Source: Mesorhizobium atlanticum
GTDB lineage: Bacteria; Pseudomonadota; Alphaproteobacteria; Rhizobiales; Rhizobiaceae
Assembly (NCBI RefSeq): GCF_003289965.1
Contig: NZ_QMBQ01000010.1
Span: 62,001 to 126,000 of the forward strand
DNA length: 64,000 nt
Direction: 5' to 3'
The translations under genes and the position numbers were made by a program. Below, piece by piece: positions 8,291 through 17,796 of this stretch (its first letter is position 1; each line of letters begins with the position of its first letter). The notes beneath the pieces were generated by a model that was given only the letters and a program-made list of their open reading frames with translations, searched no databases and was not told the origin of the DNA.

Positions 8291-9808
8291 TGGCCCGCCC
8301 TCCACCGCCAGCACCAGGCGGCGGTTGGTGATGCGCGCAAGTTGCGCCAGCCGTCCGGCAGGGCGCTCACCGTAGAGATCAGAAAGCGAGGCCGGCAGCA
8401 CCAGCGCCAGTGCGCCGTTGCCGCGGCTTTCCCATTTGAGCCTCGGCATGACGCCCGGCATCGCCGCCGTCAGCAAATAGACGACGCGCATCATGGCCGC
8501 GAGCACGCGGGCGCGTTCCAGAAGGCGCGGCGGCGCAAGCGCCTTGATCTCGGGCGCGATGCCGTCGTTGAAGATGCCGTCATGGCGATAGGCGTTGGCC
8601 AGGGCGAGATAGGCGCGGCCGGGGTGGTCGACGCCGATGAAGGAGGCATGCGCGATGATGTTGAGCGACTGCCTGCCGCGATATTCCGGATGCGCGCGCC
8701 AGCCGATATCGGCGAGCAGGCAAGCGGCATGGCGGTAGCGCGTTTCGTCTTCCGTCTCGTCGATGCCGAAGGCCTTGAATGCCCTGCCGGTCCATTCGAC
8801 CAGGTCATGCGCGTGGTGGACCGAGCGCGAGCGCAGCAGCGCCAATTCCTCGGCCGCCGAGATCAGCGGGTCGGCCTTCTGCTCCTCCGCGTCGAGCAGC
8901 GAATAGAGGAAACCTTCGCGCACGCCCTGCGCCGAGACGACGATCTTCGAAGGCTGCATCGCCGACATGATCTCCTGCAGCACGACGGCGCCGTAGGGCA
9001 GCAGCGAGCGGCGGTTCTTGGAAACGCCCTCGATGCCCCTCACCTTCTCGACCTCGCCCTTGGCCACCTGCCTGAGGAAGGTCTGCGCGCTGTCGGCCGA
9101 AATCTCGTAGTGATGCATGACGCCGAGCGGGTAGTTGGTCATCTCCATGTGCAGCCTGGCAAGGTTTCGCCAGGTGCCGCCAACGGCATAGAAGACCCTG
9201 CCCTGCCCGCCCTTGAGCAGCTTTGCCCGCGCCAGTTCCTGGCGCGCGATCTTCTGCGCCTGCACCAACGAGTTCTTCGCCATGTCCTGCAGGCGCAGGC
9301 CGCCGAGCGGCAGCGTGATGCCCTCGCCGATCGCCTCTCGGTTGATGTCGATCAGCTCGAGGCTGCCGCCGCCAAGGTCACCGGCGATGCCATTGGCCGG
9401 ATGGAAGCCGGAAATGACGCCAAGCGCCGAATAATAGGCTTCCTGGCGGCCGGTGAGCACGCGGATCTCGGTCTTCAGCACCTCCTCGGCGCGGTGGATG
9501 AAATCGGGACCGTTGACCGCCTCGCGCGCGGCGGCGGTGGCCAGCACATAAATGTGCTCGGCGCCGGCCTGATCCGACAGCGCGCGAAAGCGGCGGAACT
9601 CCTCCATCGAGCGCGTCACAGCTTCGGGGTCGAGCTTGCCCGTCGAAACGATGCCGCGGCCCAGCCCTGCCAGCATCTTCTCGTTGAACAGCAGCGAGGG
9701 CGAGCGCGCCAGCCCTTCATAGACGACAAGGCGGATCGAGTTCGACCCTATGTCGATGATCGACAGCGGTTGCCGGTCCTGAAGCCGGCCTTGGGAAACT
9801 GCAATCAC
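8273..9808 (-). CDS. ppx: Exopolyphosphatase / GppA-type phosphatase
   Basis: A 511-residue Ppx/GppA protein. The actin-like ATPase fold motifs are visible: IIDIGSNSIRLVVYEG near the N-terminus, the ATAAAREA segment, and GDLGGGSLELIDI with the second phosphate-binding loop; the C-terminal part resembles the HD-like domain of the long form. It removes terminal phosphates from polyphosphate or converts pppGpp to ppGpp. The GTG start overlaps the TGA of ppk (GTGA), so synthesis and degradation of polyphosphate are translationally coupled. Confidence 0.92.
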   Translation of the reverse strand: MIAVSQGRLQDRQPLSIIDIGSNSIRLVVYEGLARSPSLLFNEKMLAGLGRGIVSTGKLDPEAVTRSMEEFRRFRALSDQAGAEHIYVLATAAAREAVNGPDFIHRAEEVLKTEIRVLTGRQEAYYSALGVISGFHPANGIAGDLGGGSLELIDINREAIGEGITLPLGGLRLQDMAKNSLVQAQKIARQELARAKLLKGGQGRVFYAVGGTWRNLARLHMEMTNYPLGVMHHYEISADSAQTFLRQVAKGEVEKVRGIEGVSKNRRSLLPYGAVVLQEIMSAMQPSKIVVSAQGVREGFLYSLLDAEEQKADPLISAAEELALLRSRSVHHAHDLVEWTGRAFKAFGIDETEDETRYRHAACLLADIGWRAHPEYRGRQSLNIIAHASFIGVDHPGRAYLALANAYRHDGIFNDGIAPEIKALAPPRLLERARVLAAMMRVVYLLTAAMPGVMPRLKWESRGNGALALVLPASLSDLYGERPAGRLAQLARITNRRLVLAVEGGPSVSVK

Positions 9809-12000
9809 GCGGCGCTGTTCTTCTTGCGGCGTTTGAACTGGGCGATGCGCTTGGGCGCATGCGATTTCAGCGCGTCACCCCGTCCGGAGAGGCTCGGATT
9901 GGTCATGAAATATTCCTGCGCGTTGAACGGCTCCTCGCCTTCCTCCAGCACGACGCGCCGGGAGGTGCCGTCAGCCAATACGTCGAAACTTTGCTGGTTG
10001 TCCATGATGTTGCCCAGCATGATCTGACCGAGCACCTGTTCATGCACAGTTGGATTGGTGATCGGCACCAGGGTCTCGACGCGGCGGTCGAGATTGCGCG
10101 GCATCATGTCGGCGGACGAGATGTAGACGACCGCCTCGTCCGACGGCAGGCCGTAGCCGTTGCCGAAACAGTAGATGCGGCTGTGTTCGAGGAAGCGGCC
10201 CACGATCGATTTCACCCTGATGTTCTCCGAGAGACCCGGCACTTGCGGCCTCAGGCAGCAGATGCCGCGCACGACGAGGTCGACCTCGACCCCGGCGCGG
10301 CTGGCGTCGTAGAGCGCGTCGATGACGGTCGGGTCGACCAGCGCGTTCATCTTCATCCAGATGCGCGCCGGCCGTCCTTCGCGCGCATGGACGACTTCCT
10401 CGGCGATGTGCCTCAGGATGCGGTTGCGCAGCGTGAAGGGCGACACGGCAAGGCGCATCTCCTCGGCCGGTTCGGCATAGCCGGTGATGAAGTTGAAGAT
10501 CTGCGCGACATCGCGCGCGATCGTCGGATCGGTGGTGAAGAAGGACAGATCGGTGTAGATGCGGGCGGTGACCGGATGGTAGTTGCCGGTGCCGAGATGG
10601 ACGTAATTGCGCAACCGGCCGTCCTCGCGGCGCACGACGAGCGACATCTTGGCGTGCGTCTTCAGCTCCAGGAAGCCGAACACGACCTGGACGCCGGCGC
10701 GTTCGAGGTCGCGCGCCCAGCGGATGTTGGCCTCCTCATCGAAGCGCGCCTTCAGCTCGACCAGCGCGGTCACCGACTTGCCGGCCTCGGCGGCGTCGAT
10801 CAGCGCGCGCACGATCGGGCTGTCGTTCGAGGTGCGGTAGAGCGTCTGCTTGATCGCCACCACTTCCGGGTCGGCGGCGGCCTGGCGCAGGAACTGCACC
10901 ACCACGTCGAAGGATTCGTAGGGGTGGTGGACGATGATGTCCTTCTCGCGGATGGCGGCCAGGCAGTCGCCGCCATGCTCGCGAATGCGCTCGGGGAATC
11001 GTGGATTGTAGGGCGTGAACTTCAGGTCGTCGCGTGGAATGGCGACGATCTCGGAAATCTGGTTGAGCGCCAGCGGACCGGTGAGCACGCTGATGCGGCT
11101 CGCAGAGACGCCAAGCTCGCCGGCGACGAAATCGCGCAGTTCGGCCGGCATCAGCGTGTCGAATTCGATGCGGATCACGGAACCGCGGCGACGCCGCTTC
11201 AGCGCCGTTTCGAACAGGCGCACGAGGTCCTCCGATTCTTCCTCCACCTCGATGTCGCTGTCGCGGATGATGCGGAACGTGCCCGAGCCCTTGACCTCAT
11301 AGCCGGGGAACAGCTTGCCGATATAGATGCCGACCGCCTCCTCCAGCGGGATGAAGCGCACATGGCGCTTGCGGTCCGGCAGGCGGATGAAGCGCCTGAG
11401 CGCCACCGGCAGGCGCAAGAGCGCGCTCATCTCCTCGCCATTCTTGCGGTGGCGCAATTGCAAGGCGATGGAAAAGCCGAGATTGGGGATGAAGGGAAAC
11501 GGGTGCGCCGGATCGATCGACAGCGGCGTCAGCACCGGAAAGACCTGTTCCTGGAAATGCTCTTCCAGCCAGGTCTTCTCATCCTTGGTCAGCGCGTCAC
11601 GGGTGATGCTTTCGATGCCTTCCTTGTTGAGCAGGGTCATCAGCACCGAGAGGCTCTTCTGCTGGTCCTCCTGCAGGCGCTCGACCTCGCGCAGCAGCTG
11701 TTCGAGCTGCTGCTCGGGGGTTCGGCCGTCCGGGCTTTTCAGCGCGATCCCCTCACGCACCTGGCCTGCAAGGCCGGCGACGCGAACCATGAAGAACTCG
11801 TCGAGATTGGCGGCCGAGATCGACAGGAAGCGCACGCGCTCGAGCAGCGGATGATGCTCGTTGAGCGACTCTTCCAGCACGCGCCGGTTGAACTGCAGCC
11901 AGGAAAACTCGCGGTTGACGAAACGGTCGGGATTGCCGCCATCCGGGCTCGCCGCCTCGACGGTAATGAACTCGCTCTGCACCGGCTTCAGTTCGTTCAT
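9805..12000 (-). CDS. ppk: Polyphosphate kinase 1
   Basis: A 731-residue Ppk1, which reversibly builds polyphosphate from ATP. It begins at the typical N-terminal domain (RFVNREFSWLQFNRRVLEES, ISAANLDEFFMVRVAGL) and carries the two phospholipase-D-like domains: KARFDEEANIRWARDLE, then LKTHAKMSLVVRRE with the histidine that is autophosphorylated, and later RIWMKMNALVDP and FGNGYGLPSDE. ATG at 12000 is chosen because homology starts directly after it; an upstream open frame to 12114 is not conserved-looking. First gene of the ppk-ppx operon. Confidence 0.95.
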   Translation of the reverse strand: MNELKPVQSEFITVEAASPDGGNPDRFVNREFSWLQFNRRVLEESLNEHHPLLERVRFLSISAANLDEFFMVRVAGLAGQVREGIALKSPDGRTPEQQLEQLLREVERLQEDQQKSLSVLMTLLNKEGIESITRDALTKDEKTWLEEHFQEQVFPVLTPLSIDPAHPFPFIPNLGFSIALQLRHRKNGEEMSALLRLPVALRRFIRLPDRKRHVRFIPLEEAVGIYIGKLFPGYEVKGSGTFRIIRDSDIEVEEESEDLVRLFETALKRRRRGSVIRIEFDTLMPAELRDFVAGELGVSASRISVLTGPLALNQISEIVAIPRDDLKFTPYNPRFPERIREHGGDCLAAIREKDIIVHHPYESFDVVVQFLRQAAADPEVVAIKQTLYRTSNDSPIVRALIDAAEAGKSVTALVELKARFDEEANIRWARDLERAGVQVVFGFLELKTHAKMSLVVRREDGRLRNYVHLGTGNYHPVTARIYTDLSFFTTDPTIARDVAQIFNFITGYAEPAEEMRLAVSPFTLRNRILRHIAEEVVHAREGRPARIWMKMNALVDPTVIDALYDASRAGVEVDLVVRGICCLRPQVPGLSENIRVKSIVGRFLEHSRIYCFGNGYGLPSDEAVVYISSADMMPRNLDRRVETLVPITNPTVHEQVLGQIMLGNIMDNQQSFDVLADGTSRRVVLEEGEEPFNAQEYFMTNPSLSGRGDALKSHAPKRIAQFKRRKKNSAA

Positions 12001-12247
12001 GGTTTCCCGCTCTGCCGCAACCGTCCCTGGGAGCGCCGCATTGCCGTCCGGCGGCGCCCTAACATCTCTTTGTGACGCATGAGCGTCACGGAATCGCTCC
12101 GTGCCCGGCCTCACGCGCTTAACCGGCTCAACTTATCCTCTGCCAGCCTTTTGCGACAGTTTGATTTCATCGATCTTGCAAACTGGCATGTTATGCTCCA
12201 GATGCAGGCGGGTCACACCCACTGGCCGAACCCGATTGGAGACGACG

Positions 12248-12493
12248 ATGGCAGGCGGTAGCATTCCTCATTTCCAGAACGACGCGGGCCATCCGGTCAT
12301 CGAGATCGGCGTCAAGGAATTCATGTGCACCGGCGCCAACCCGCCCTTCGATCATCCGCATGTGTTCCTCGACATGGGCGACGACAATGAAAAAGTCTGC
12401 CCCTACTGCTCGACGCTTTACCGCTATTCGCCGTCGCTGAAGGCGACGGAAACGCAGCCGGCCGGCTGCCTCTATGTCGATCAGGCTGCCTGA
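12248..12493 (+). CDS. CHCC zinc-finger protein (NDUFS6-like)
   Basis: An 81-residue protein of the zf-CHCC family: C27, H36 or H38, C51 and C54 (EFMCTG, FDHPHVFLDMG, CPYCSTLYRY) make a zinc site. The family is homologous to the NDUFS6/13-kDa accessory subunit of mitochondrial complex I, and alphaproteobacterial members are assigned the same role by homology. Its stop lies inside one possible start region of the following monooxygenase gene. Confidence 0.85.
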   Translation: MAGGSIPHFQNDAGHPVIEIGVKEFMCTGANPPFDHPHVFLDMGDDNEKVCPYCSTLYRYSPSLKATETQPAGCLYVDQAA

Positions 12494-12506
12494 GCCTTTT
12501 CCAAAC

Positions 12507-13742
12507 ATGACTGAAGCACGGTCCCGGCAAATCGTCATAGCCGGGGCAGGCATCGCCGGGCTGACGGCAGCGCTCGCCTTTGCAGCCCGCGGCTTGCCGG
12601 TGAAACTGTTCGAGCAGGCCAAGCAGCTCCAAGCGGCCGGCTCGGGCCTCCAGCTGTCTCCGAATGCGACCCGCATCCTGCGCCGGCTTGGCGCACTGGA
12701 CCGCCTGTTGCCCAACGCGGTCCGGCCCGAAGCGGTGGTGTTGAAGGATGCCAGAAGCCTGCGCGAGCTGGCGCGCGTGCCGCTTGGACAGGCGGCCGAG
12801 CAGCGCTGGGGCGCGCCCTATCTGGTGGCGCACCGCGCCGACCTGCAGGCGGCCCTGACGGAGGAAGTGGCGGATCGGCCCGATATCGAGCTCGTTACCG
12901 GCGCGCGGTTGACAGGCATTGCCGCCGACCCGGCAAGCGTGACCGCGACGGTCGAGATCGACGGCAAAACCATGCCGGTTGCAGCCGGCCTGCTGGTGGG
13001 AGCCGATGGCGTCTGGTCGACGGTTCGCACGCAGCTTGCGGCCCGGGACCCCGCCTTCACGAAAAGCCGCTTCTCGGGCAGACTGGCCTGGCGCGCCACG
13101 GTGGCGGTCGACAGCCCTGCCGGGCAGGCTTTTGCCGAGATCGGCGCGGCGGGCTGCGTCACAACCTTTCTGCATCCCGGCTTCCATTTGGTCGCCTACC
13201 CGGTGAGCAAGGGCCGCACCGTCAACCTAGCCGCCTTCACCAGAGGCGAACGCATCGCGGAAGGCTGGTCGGGCCATGCCGACCCGGCCATCCTGTCCAA
13301 TGCCATGCGTGGTACCGCGGCGATGCTCGCAAGGCTCGTCGCGCTGGCGGGGCCATGGACGGCGTTTCCAATGCACACTGTGCAGCAACAGCGCTGGGCG
13401 ATCCCGCAAGGCATCGCGCTGATCGGCGACGCCGCGCATGCCATGACACCGTTCGCGGCGCAGGGCGCGGCCATGGGGATCGAAGATGCCTCGATGCTCG
13501 CCAATCTGGTCGCCGACTTTCCCGGCGATCCGGCCCACAGCCTCGCCGTCTGGGAAAATCTCAGGCGGCCGCGCGTCGAAAGGGTACTCAAGCGCGGCGC
13601 GCTCAATCGCCTCGCCTGGCACGCCTGGGGACCGGTGGCGGTCGCCCGCAATCTGGTGCTGGCGACGCGGCCTGCGGAAAAGCTCGCGGCGGATCTGGAC
13701 TGGCTCTACGGGTGGGAGGAGCGGAAGGTGGTGCGGCGGTAG
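12507..13742 (+). CDS. FAD-dependent monooxygenase (salicylate hydroxylase / UbiH type)
   Basis: About 411 residues of the group A flavoprotein monooxygenase fold: GAGIAGLTAALAFAARG (Rossmann GxGxxG) at the N-terminus, GADGVWSTVR (DG motif contacting FAD and NAD(P)H) in the middle, and GDAAHAMTPFAAQGAAMGIEDA (GD motif for the ribityl chain). These hydroxylate aromatic rings using NAD(P)H and O2. Salicylate hydroxylase-type proteins are the closest in layout, but substrate is not determined. ATG at 12507 follows the previous gene; an in-frame ATG at 12474 would overlap it by 20 bases. Neither has a strong ribosome-binding site, which fits coupling. Confidence 0.85.
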   Translation: MTEARSRQIVIAGAGIAGLTAALAFAARGLPVKLFEQAKQLQAAGSGLQLSPNATRILRRLGALDRLLPNAVRPEAVVLKDARSLRELARVPLGQAAEQRWGAPYLVAHRADLQAALTEEVADRPDIELVTGARLTGIAADPASVTATVEIDGKTMPVAAGLLVGADGVWSTVRTQLAARDPAFTKSRFSGRLAWRATVAVDSPAGQAFAEIGAAGCVTTFLHPGFHLVAYPVSKGRTVNLAAFTRGERIAEGWSGHADPAILSNAMRGTAAMLARLVALAGPWTAFPMHTVQQQRWAIPQGIALIGDAAHAMTPFAAQGAAMGIEDASMLANLVADFPGDPAHSLAVWENLRRPRVERVLKRGALNRLAWHAWGPVAVARNLVLATRPAEKLAADLDWLYGWEERKVVRR

Positions 13743-13772
13743 GAGGCGTCCGCAGATCTCTGAAAGCGGCCG

Positions 13773-14438
13773 TCAATCGTACAGCCTCAATGACCACCAC
13801 AGCGATACCGGGATCGGGTTCCACCAGCCGGTGCGGAGGCCGGCGGTGCGCAGTCCCGCCGCCGTCCAGGTGTTGCAGCCGACCAGCGCGTTGAAATGGC
13901 CGTCGGCTTCGTAGAAACGGTCATAGGTTGAATAACCCGAGTTCTCGACCACCATGGGTCCATTCGGCCCCTGCCGGAAACTCGCAGCGATATAGTCGAG
14001 CAACGCCACGAAATGCGCCTCGCCGATGTCGAAGCCAGCGACATCCGGATGAGGGTCCTTGATCGCGCCGGCGACATCGACATGCATCACCGAGGCATCG
14101 AGCGTCAGCGCTTTCAGAACCGGCACGGCCTTCAATTGCGACCACGTCGGCGTCTCCAGGTAGAAGGCGCGACCGCCCCAGCCGAAGACGATGTAGCGTG
14201 CATCCGGGACATCCATCGGCAGACCGGCATCGGCCAGAAAGGCGAAGCGCCGGCGCACGCCATCGTCGAGGGGCACGGCGATGTCGGTATGGATCGGGTT
14301 CTTCAGGACAAGGATGTGCCGCGTCCCCTCGCCTTCGGCTATCGCAGGCCAGAGCGGGCGCGGCACCAGCGCGCCGAGCGCGACGGCGAGTGCCACCGCT
14401 GCGACCAGCATCGCAAGGTATCGCAGCGCTCTTCTCAT
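13773..14438 (-). CDS. TIGR02117 / DUF2459 family protein
   Basis: A 221-residue protein with an N-terminal membrane anchor or signal (YLAMLVAAVALAVALGAL), followed by the family pattern: NPIHTDIAVPL, FGWGGRAFYLETPTW, MHVDVAG and the C-terminal GCNTWTAAGLRTAG. Members are often annotated as chloramphenicol-resistance-like or urease-associated on context only; the biochemical function is not known. Convergent with the monooxygenase gene, 30 bases apart. Confidence 0.8.
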   Translation of the reverse strand: MRRALRYLAMLVAAVALAVALGALVPRPLWPAIAEGEGTRHILVLKNPIHTDIAVPLDDGVRRRFAFLADAGLPMDVPDARYIVFGWGGRAFYLETPTWSQLKAVPVLKALTLDASVMHVDVAGAIKDPHPDVAGFDIGEAHFVALLDYIAASFRQGPNGPMVVENSGYSTYDRFYEADGHFNALVGCNTWTAAGLRTAGLRTGWWNPIPVSLWWSLRLYD

Positions 14439-14473
14439 CGGGCGCGATAAGTCGGTCGCCTCGTGATTTCGTC

Positions 14474-14496
14474 ATCCTCGGGCTTGACCCGAGGAT
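14474..14496. repeat. Palindromic intergenic element (ATCCTCGGG dyad)
   Basis: ATCCTCGGG and CCCGAGGAT (9-bp perfect arms, five-base loop), a fragment of a repeat common in Mesorhizobium and relatives. It sits just downstream of aapP and may act as its transcript end. Confidence 0.6.
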
Positions 14497-14511
14497 CCAT
14501 GCCGTGGCCGC

Positions 14512-15315
14512 TCAGTGCAGGATCTGGCTGAGGAACAGCTTCGTCCGCTCATGGCGCGGATGATCGAAGAACTCGGCCGGCGTGTTCTGCTCGACGATCT
14601 GGCCCTGATCCATGAAGATCACCCGGTTGGCGACCTTGCGGGCAAAGCCCATCTCGTGGGTGACGCACAGCATCGTCATGCCCTCTTCCGCCAGACCCAC
14701 CATCGTCTCCAGCACTTCCTTGATCATCTCGGGATCGAGCGCCGAGGTCGGCTCGTCGAACAGCATGATGCGCGGATTCATGCACAGCGAGCGCGCGATC
14801 GCCACACGCTGCTGCTGGCCGCCGGAGAGCTGGCCCGGATATTTGTTGGCCTGTTCCGGGATCTTGACGCGCTTGAGGAAATGCATGGCGATTTCCTCGG
14901 CCTGCTTCTTCGGCATCTTGCGCACCCAGATCGGCGCCAGCGTGCAGTTTTCCAGGATGGTCAGATGCGGGAACAGGTTGAAATGCTGGAACACCATGCC
15001 GACCTCGCGGCGCACCTCGTCGATCTTCTTCAGGTCGTTGGTGAGTTCCTTGCCGTCGACGATGATCTTGCCCTTCTGATGCTCTTCCAGCCGGTTGATG
15101 CAGCGGATCATGGTCGACTTGCCGGAGCCGGACGGACCGCAAATGACGATGCGCTCGCCGCGCATCACCTTGAGGTTGATGTCCTTCAGCACATGGAACT
15201 CGCCATACCATTTGTGCATGCCGACAATGTCGATGGCGACATCGGTGGTCGAGATGTGCATCTTCTTGGCATCGACCTTCAGGTCTTCCGCGCTGACGGC
15301 GTTTTCGGTGGCCAT
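14512..15315 (-). CDS. aapP: General L-amino acid ABC transporter, ATP-binding subunit
   Basis: A 267-residue ABC ATPase. Walker A (GPSGSGKST), Q-loop (MVFQHFNLFPHLT), signature (LSGGQQQRVAIARS), Walker B (IMLFDEPTSALDPEM) and switch histidine (VTHEMGFA) are intact. It powers the AapQM permease for uptake of a wide range of L-amino acids. ATG at 15315 has AAGGGGAA upstream; a TTG two codons earlier is less likely. Last gene of aapJQMP, separated from aapM by a 69-bp gap filled by a hairpin repeat. Confidence 0.95.
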   Translation of the reverse strand: MATENAVSAEDLKVDAKKMHISTTDVAIDIVGMHKWYGEFHVLKDINLKVMRGERIVICGPSGSGKSTMIRCINRLEEHQKGKIIVDGKELTNDLKKIDEVRREVGMVFQHFNLFPHLTILENCTLAPIWVRKMPKKQAEEIAMHFLKRVKIPEQANKYPGQLSGGQQQRVAIARSLCMNPRIMLFDEPTSALDPEMIKEVLETMVGLAEEGMTMLCVTHEMGFARKVANRVIFMDQGQIVEQNTPAEFFDHPRHERTKLFLSQILH

Positions 15316-15340
15316 GGCCAATTCCCCTTATCGTTGTTCT

Positions 15341-15387
15341 TGATGCATGTCCCAAAACCACTCCACGGTTTTGGGCGACATGCATCA
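15341..15387. repeat. RIME-type hairpin between aapM and aapP
   Basis: TGATGCATGTC-CCAAAACC pairs with GGTTTTGG-GC-GACATGCATCA over ACTCCAC: about 19 bp of stem with a two-base bulge. The CATGTC/CCAAAACC motif is shared with the elements at 44711, 48871 and 51566. The last three bases are the aapM stop codon (TGA on the minus strand). Confidence 0.8.
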
Positions 15388-16542
15388 GCGTTTGTAGCCG
15401 GTGTCGAGCCGGCGTTCGGTGTACATTGAATAGCGCGACATGCCGAAGCACAACAGCCAGAAAACAAAGGCGGCAAAGATCAGGCCGGACTTCGGGGTCT
15501 GCGGCGTCGCCCAATTCGGGTCGGCGAAATTCTGCTTCACCACGCCGAGCAGGTCGAACATCGAGATGATCAGGACCAGGCTGGTATCCTTGAGCATGCC
15601 GATGAAGGTGTTGACGATGCCGGGGATGACCAGCTTCAGCGCCTGCGGCAGCACGATCAGGCCCATCTTCTGCCAATAGCCGAGGCCGAGCGAGTCGGCG
15701 CCTTCATACTGGCCCTTCGGGATCGCCTGCAGGCCGCCGCGCACCACTTCCGCCATATAGGCGGCGGCAAACAGCGAGACACCGATCAGGGCCCGCAGGT
15801 ATTTGTCGAAGCTGACGCCTTCCGGCAGGAACAGCGGCAGCATGACGCTGGCGAAGAACAGGACCGTGATCAGCGGAATGCCGCGCACCGTCTCGATGAA
15901 GACGACGCATAGCCATTTGATGATCGGCATCTTCGAACGCCGACCGAGCGCCAGCACAATGCCCATCGGCAGCGACACGGCAATGCCGACGAAGGACAGG
16001 CTGAGCGTGACCAGCAGCCCGCCCCAACGCGGGGTTTCGACATGCGGCAGGCCGAACACGCCGCCGACCAGCAGGAAGAAGGCGACGATCGGCAGCGCCA
16101 CGAAGAGCAGAAGCGCGTTCAGTCCCTTGCGCGGCACGCGCGGGATCAGCATCGGCACCAGCAGCGCGACGAACAGGACGGCGACCAGAATCGGCCGCCA
16201 GCGCTCCTCGATGGGATAGGTGCCGAACATGAACTGGCCGAACTTGGCGTTGACGAAGGCCCAGCAGGCGCCGGTCCAACCGTCGGGCTGGATGCCGCCT
16301 TGCGAAGCGGTCGTGCATACCGTGCGGTCCGGGCCGGTCCAAACGGCGTTGATGAAGGCCCAGTTGATGATTTGCGGCAAGACCCAAAGCACGATGGCGA
16401 TGCCCAGCACCGTGAGGATGGTGTCGCCGACCGAACCGATCAGGTTCTTGCGCACCCAGGCATAGGCGCCGCGTTCGGTAGGCGGCGCCGGCTGCGCCAG
16501 CGCCATCTCGGTGCGCACCCAGGACATGTCGTGTTCCTGCAT
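15385..16542 (-). CDS. aapM: General L-amino acid ABC transporter, permease AapM
   Basis: A 385-residue inner-membrane permease of the HisM/AapM type. An N-terminal helix (GDTILTVLGIAIVLWVLPQII) and a long non-conserved insertion precede the binding-protein-dependent permease domain, whose EAA-like loop is AIPKGQYEGADSLGLGYWQKMGLIVLPQALKLVIPG. It pairs with AapQ. ATG at 16542 is four bases after the aapQ stop, with GGAGAGG upstream. The stop codon lies in the arm of the adjacent palindromic repeat. Confidence 0.94.
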   Translation of the reverse strand: MQEHDMSWVRTEMALAQPAPPTERGAYAWVRKNLIGSVGDTILTVLGIAIVLWVLPQIINWAFINAVWTGPDRTVCTTASQGGIQPDGWTGACWAFVNAKFGQFMFGTYPIEERWRPILVAVLFVALLVPMLIPRVPRKGLNALLLFVALPIVAFFLLVGGVFGLPHVETPRWGGLLVTLSLSFVGIAVSLPMGIVLALGRRSKMPIIKWLCVVFIETVRGIPLITVLFFASVMLPLFLPEGVSFDKYLRALIGVSLFAAAYMAEVVRGGLQAIPKGQYEGADSLGLGYWQKMGLIVLPQALKLVIPGIVNTFIGMLKDTSLVLIISMFDLLGVVKQNFADPNWATPQTPKSGLIFAAFVFWLLCFGMSRYSMYTERRLDTGYKR

Positions 16543-16546
16543 GACC

Positions 16547-17734
16547 CTACCTCTCCACCAGTGCCATTCTGGCGTTGACGATGTTCATGACAAAGGACGT
16601 CACGAGACTCAGCACCAGATAGGCGATCATCATGATGAACACGCCCTCCACCGCCTGCCCGGTCTGGTTCAGCACGGTGCCGGCGGTGGCTGTCAGATCG
16701 GGATAACCGATGGCAATGGCCAGCGATGAGTTCTTGGTCAGGTTGAGATACTGGCTGGTGAGCGGCGGGATGACGATGCGCATTGCCTGCGGGATCACCA
16801 CCAGCCGCAGGATCGGAGCGGAGCGAAGGCCAAGTGCCGCTGCCGCCTCGGTCTGGCCCTTGCTGACGCCCCTGATGCCGGCGCGCACGATCTCGGCGAT
16901 GAAGGCCGCGGTGTAAAAAGACAGCGCCAGCAGCAGCGACAGGAACTCCGGCTTGATCCAGAAGCCGCCGGTCAGGTTGAAGGTCGACTGCTTCGGGAAA
17001 TCGAAGGTGAGCGGCATGCCGCCGAGCAGGAAGGCAAGCATCGGCAGGCCGATGATGAGGGCGACCGACGTCCAGAACACCGGGAATTGCTGGCCGGTTG
17101 CCCGCTGCCGCTGCCGCGCCCTGTGGGCGACGAACCAGGCCATCGCGATGGCGAGCAGCAATGCGACGCCGATCAGCCAGGAACCATCTCCCCAGACGGC
17201 GCGCGGCAGATAGAAGCCGCGCTGGTTGAGGAAGGAGCCGAGGGGCAGATGGATGCTCTCGCGCGGCGGCGGCAGCACGGCGAGCACGCCGGAATACCAG
17301 AAGAAGATGACCAGCAGCGGCGGAATGTTGCGGAAGACCTCGACATAGATCGTGCAGATCTTGCGGATCAGCCAGTTCTGCGACAGGCGGCCTATGCCGA
17401 TGAGGAAGCCGACGACAGTGGCAAGCACGATGCCTGCGACGGCAATGATGATCGTATTGAGCAAACCGACGACCAGCGCGCGGAAATAGGTCGAGTCGGA
17501 CGTGTAGGCGATTGGCGTGTCGGAGATGTCGAAGCCGGCCCTGCTCTTCAGGAAGCCGAAGCCTGAGGCAATGTGCAGGCGCTGGAGGTTTTCGATGACG
17601 TTGTGGACGATCCACCAGATCGAGCTGAACAGAAGGATCACAACCAGCGTCTGAAAGAACAGGCTGCGTATTCTCGGGTCATTGATGAAGGAGCCGCGGC
17701 TCGGCTCCTCGCGAAGGATTTCCTGCGAAGCCAT
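16547..17734 (-). CDS. aapQ: General L-amino acid ABC transporter, permease AapQ
   Basis: A 395-residue permease, the partner of AapM. After a hydrophilic N-terminus it has the first helix (TLVVILLFSSIWWIVHNV), helices YFRALVVGLLNTIIIAVAGIV onward, a middle insertion typical of AapQ, and an EAA loop with GVSKGQTEAAAALGLRSAPILRLVVIPQAMRIVIPP. Tightly linked to aapM. The 62-bp gap to aapJ holds a stable hairpin. Confidence 0.94.
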   Translation of the reverse strand: MASQEILREEPSRGSFINDPRIRSLFFQTLVVILLFSSIWWIVHNVIENLQRLHIASGFGFLKSRAGFDISDTPIAYTSDSTYFRALVVGLLNTIIIAVAGIVLATVVGFLIGIGRLSQNWLIRKICTIYVEVFRNIPPLLVIFFWYSGVLAVLPPPRESIHLPLGSFLNQRGFYLPRAVWGDGSWLIGVALLLAIAMAWFVAHRARQRQRATGQQFPVFWTSVALIIGLPMLAFLLGGMPLTFDFPKQSTFNLTGGFWIKPEFLSLLLALSFYTAAFIAEIVRAGIRGVSKGQTEAAAALGLRSAPILRLVVIPQAMRIVIPPLTSQYLNLTKNSSLAIAIGYPDLTATAGTVLNQTGQAVEGVFIMMIAYLVLSLVTSFVMNIVNARMALVER

Positions 17735-17757
17735 GGACCGTCCCCTGGAAAGAGAAA

Positions 17758-17784
17758 CCGGGAGGCAGACGACCTGCCTCCCGG
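17758..17784 (-). terminator. Intercistronic hairpin between aapJ and aapQ
   Basis: CCGGGAGGCAG pairs perfectly with CTGCCTCCCGG across five bases, without a T run. Such stems after binding-protein genes typically stabilise the upstream message or reduce read-through, giving more binding protein than permease. Confidence 0.7.
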
Positions 17785-17796
17785 ATCACGTTTCAA

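Noticed and set aside
8342..10027. 561-codon frame opposite ppx
   Set aside because: Composition typical of an antisense frame of a GC-rich gene; ppx itself is unambiguous.
9859..12075. 738-codon open frame on the plus strand opposite ppk
   Set aside because: A shadow of the high-GC ppk gene; no ribosome site and no protein-family pattern.
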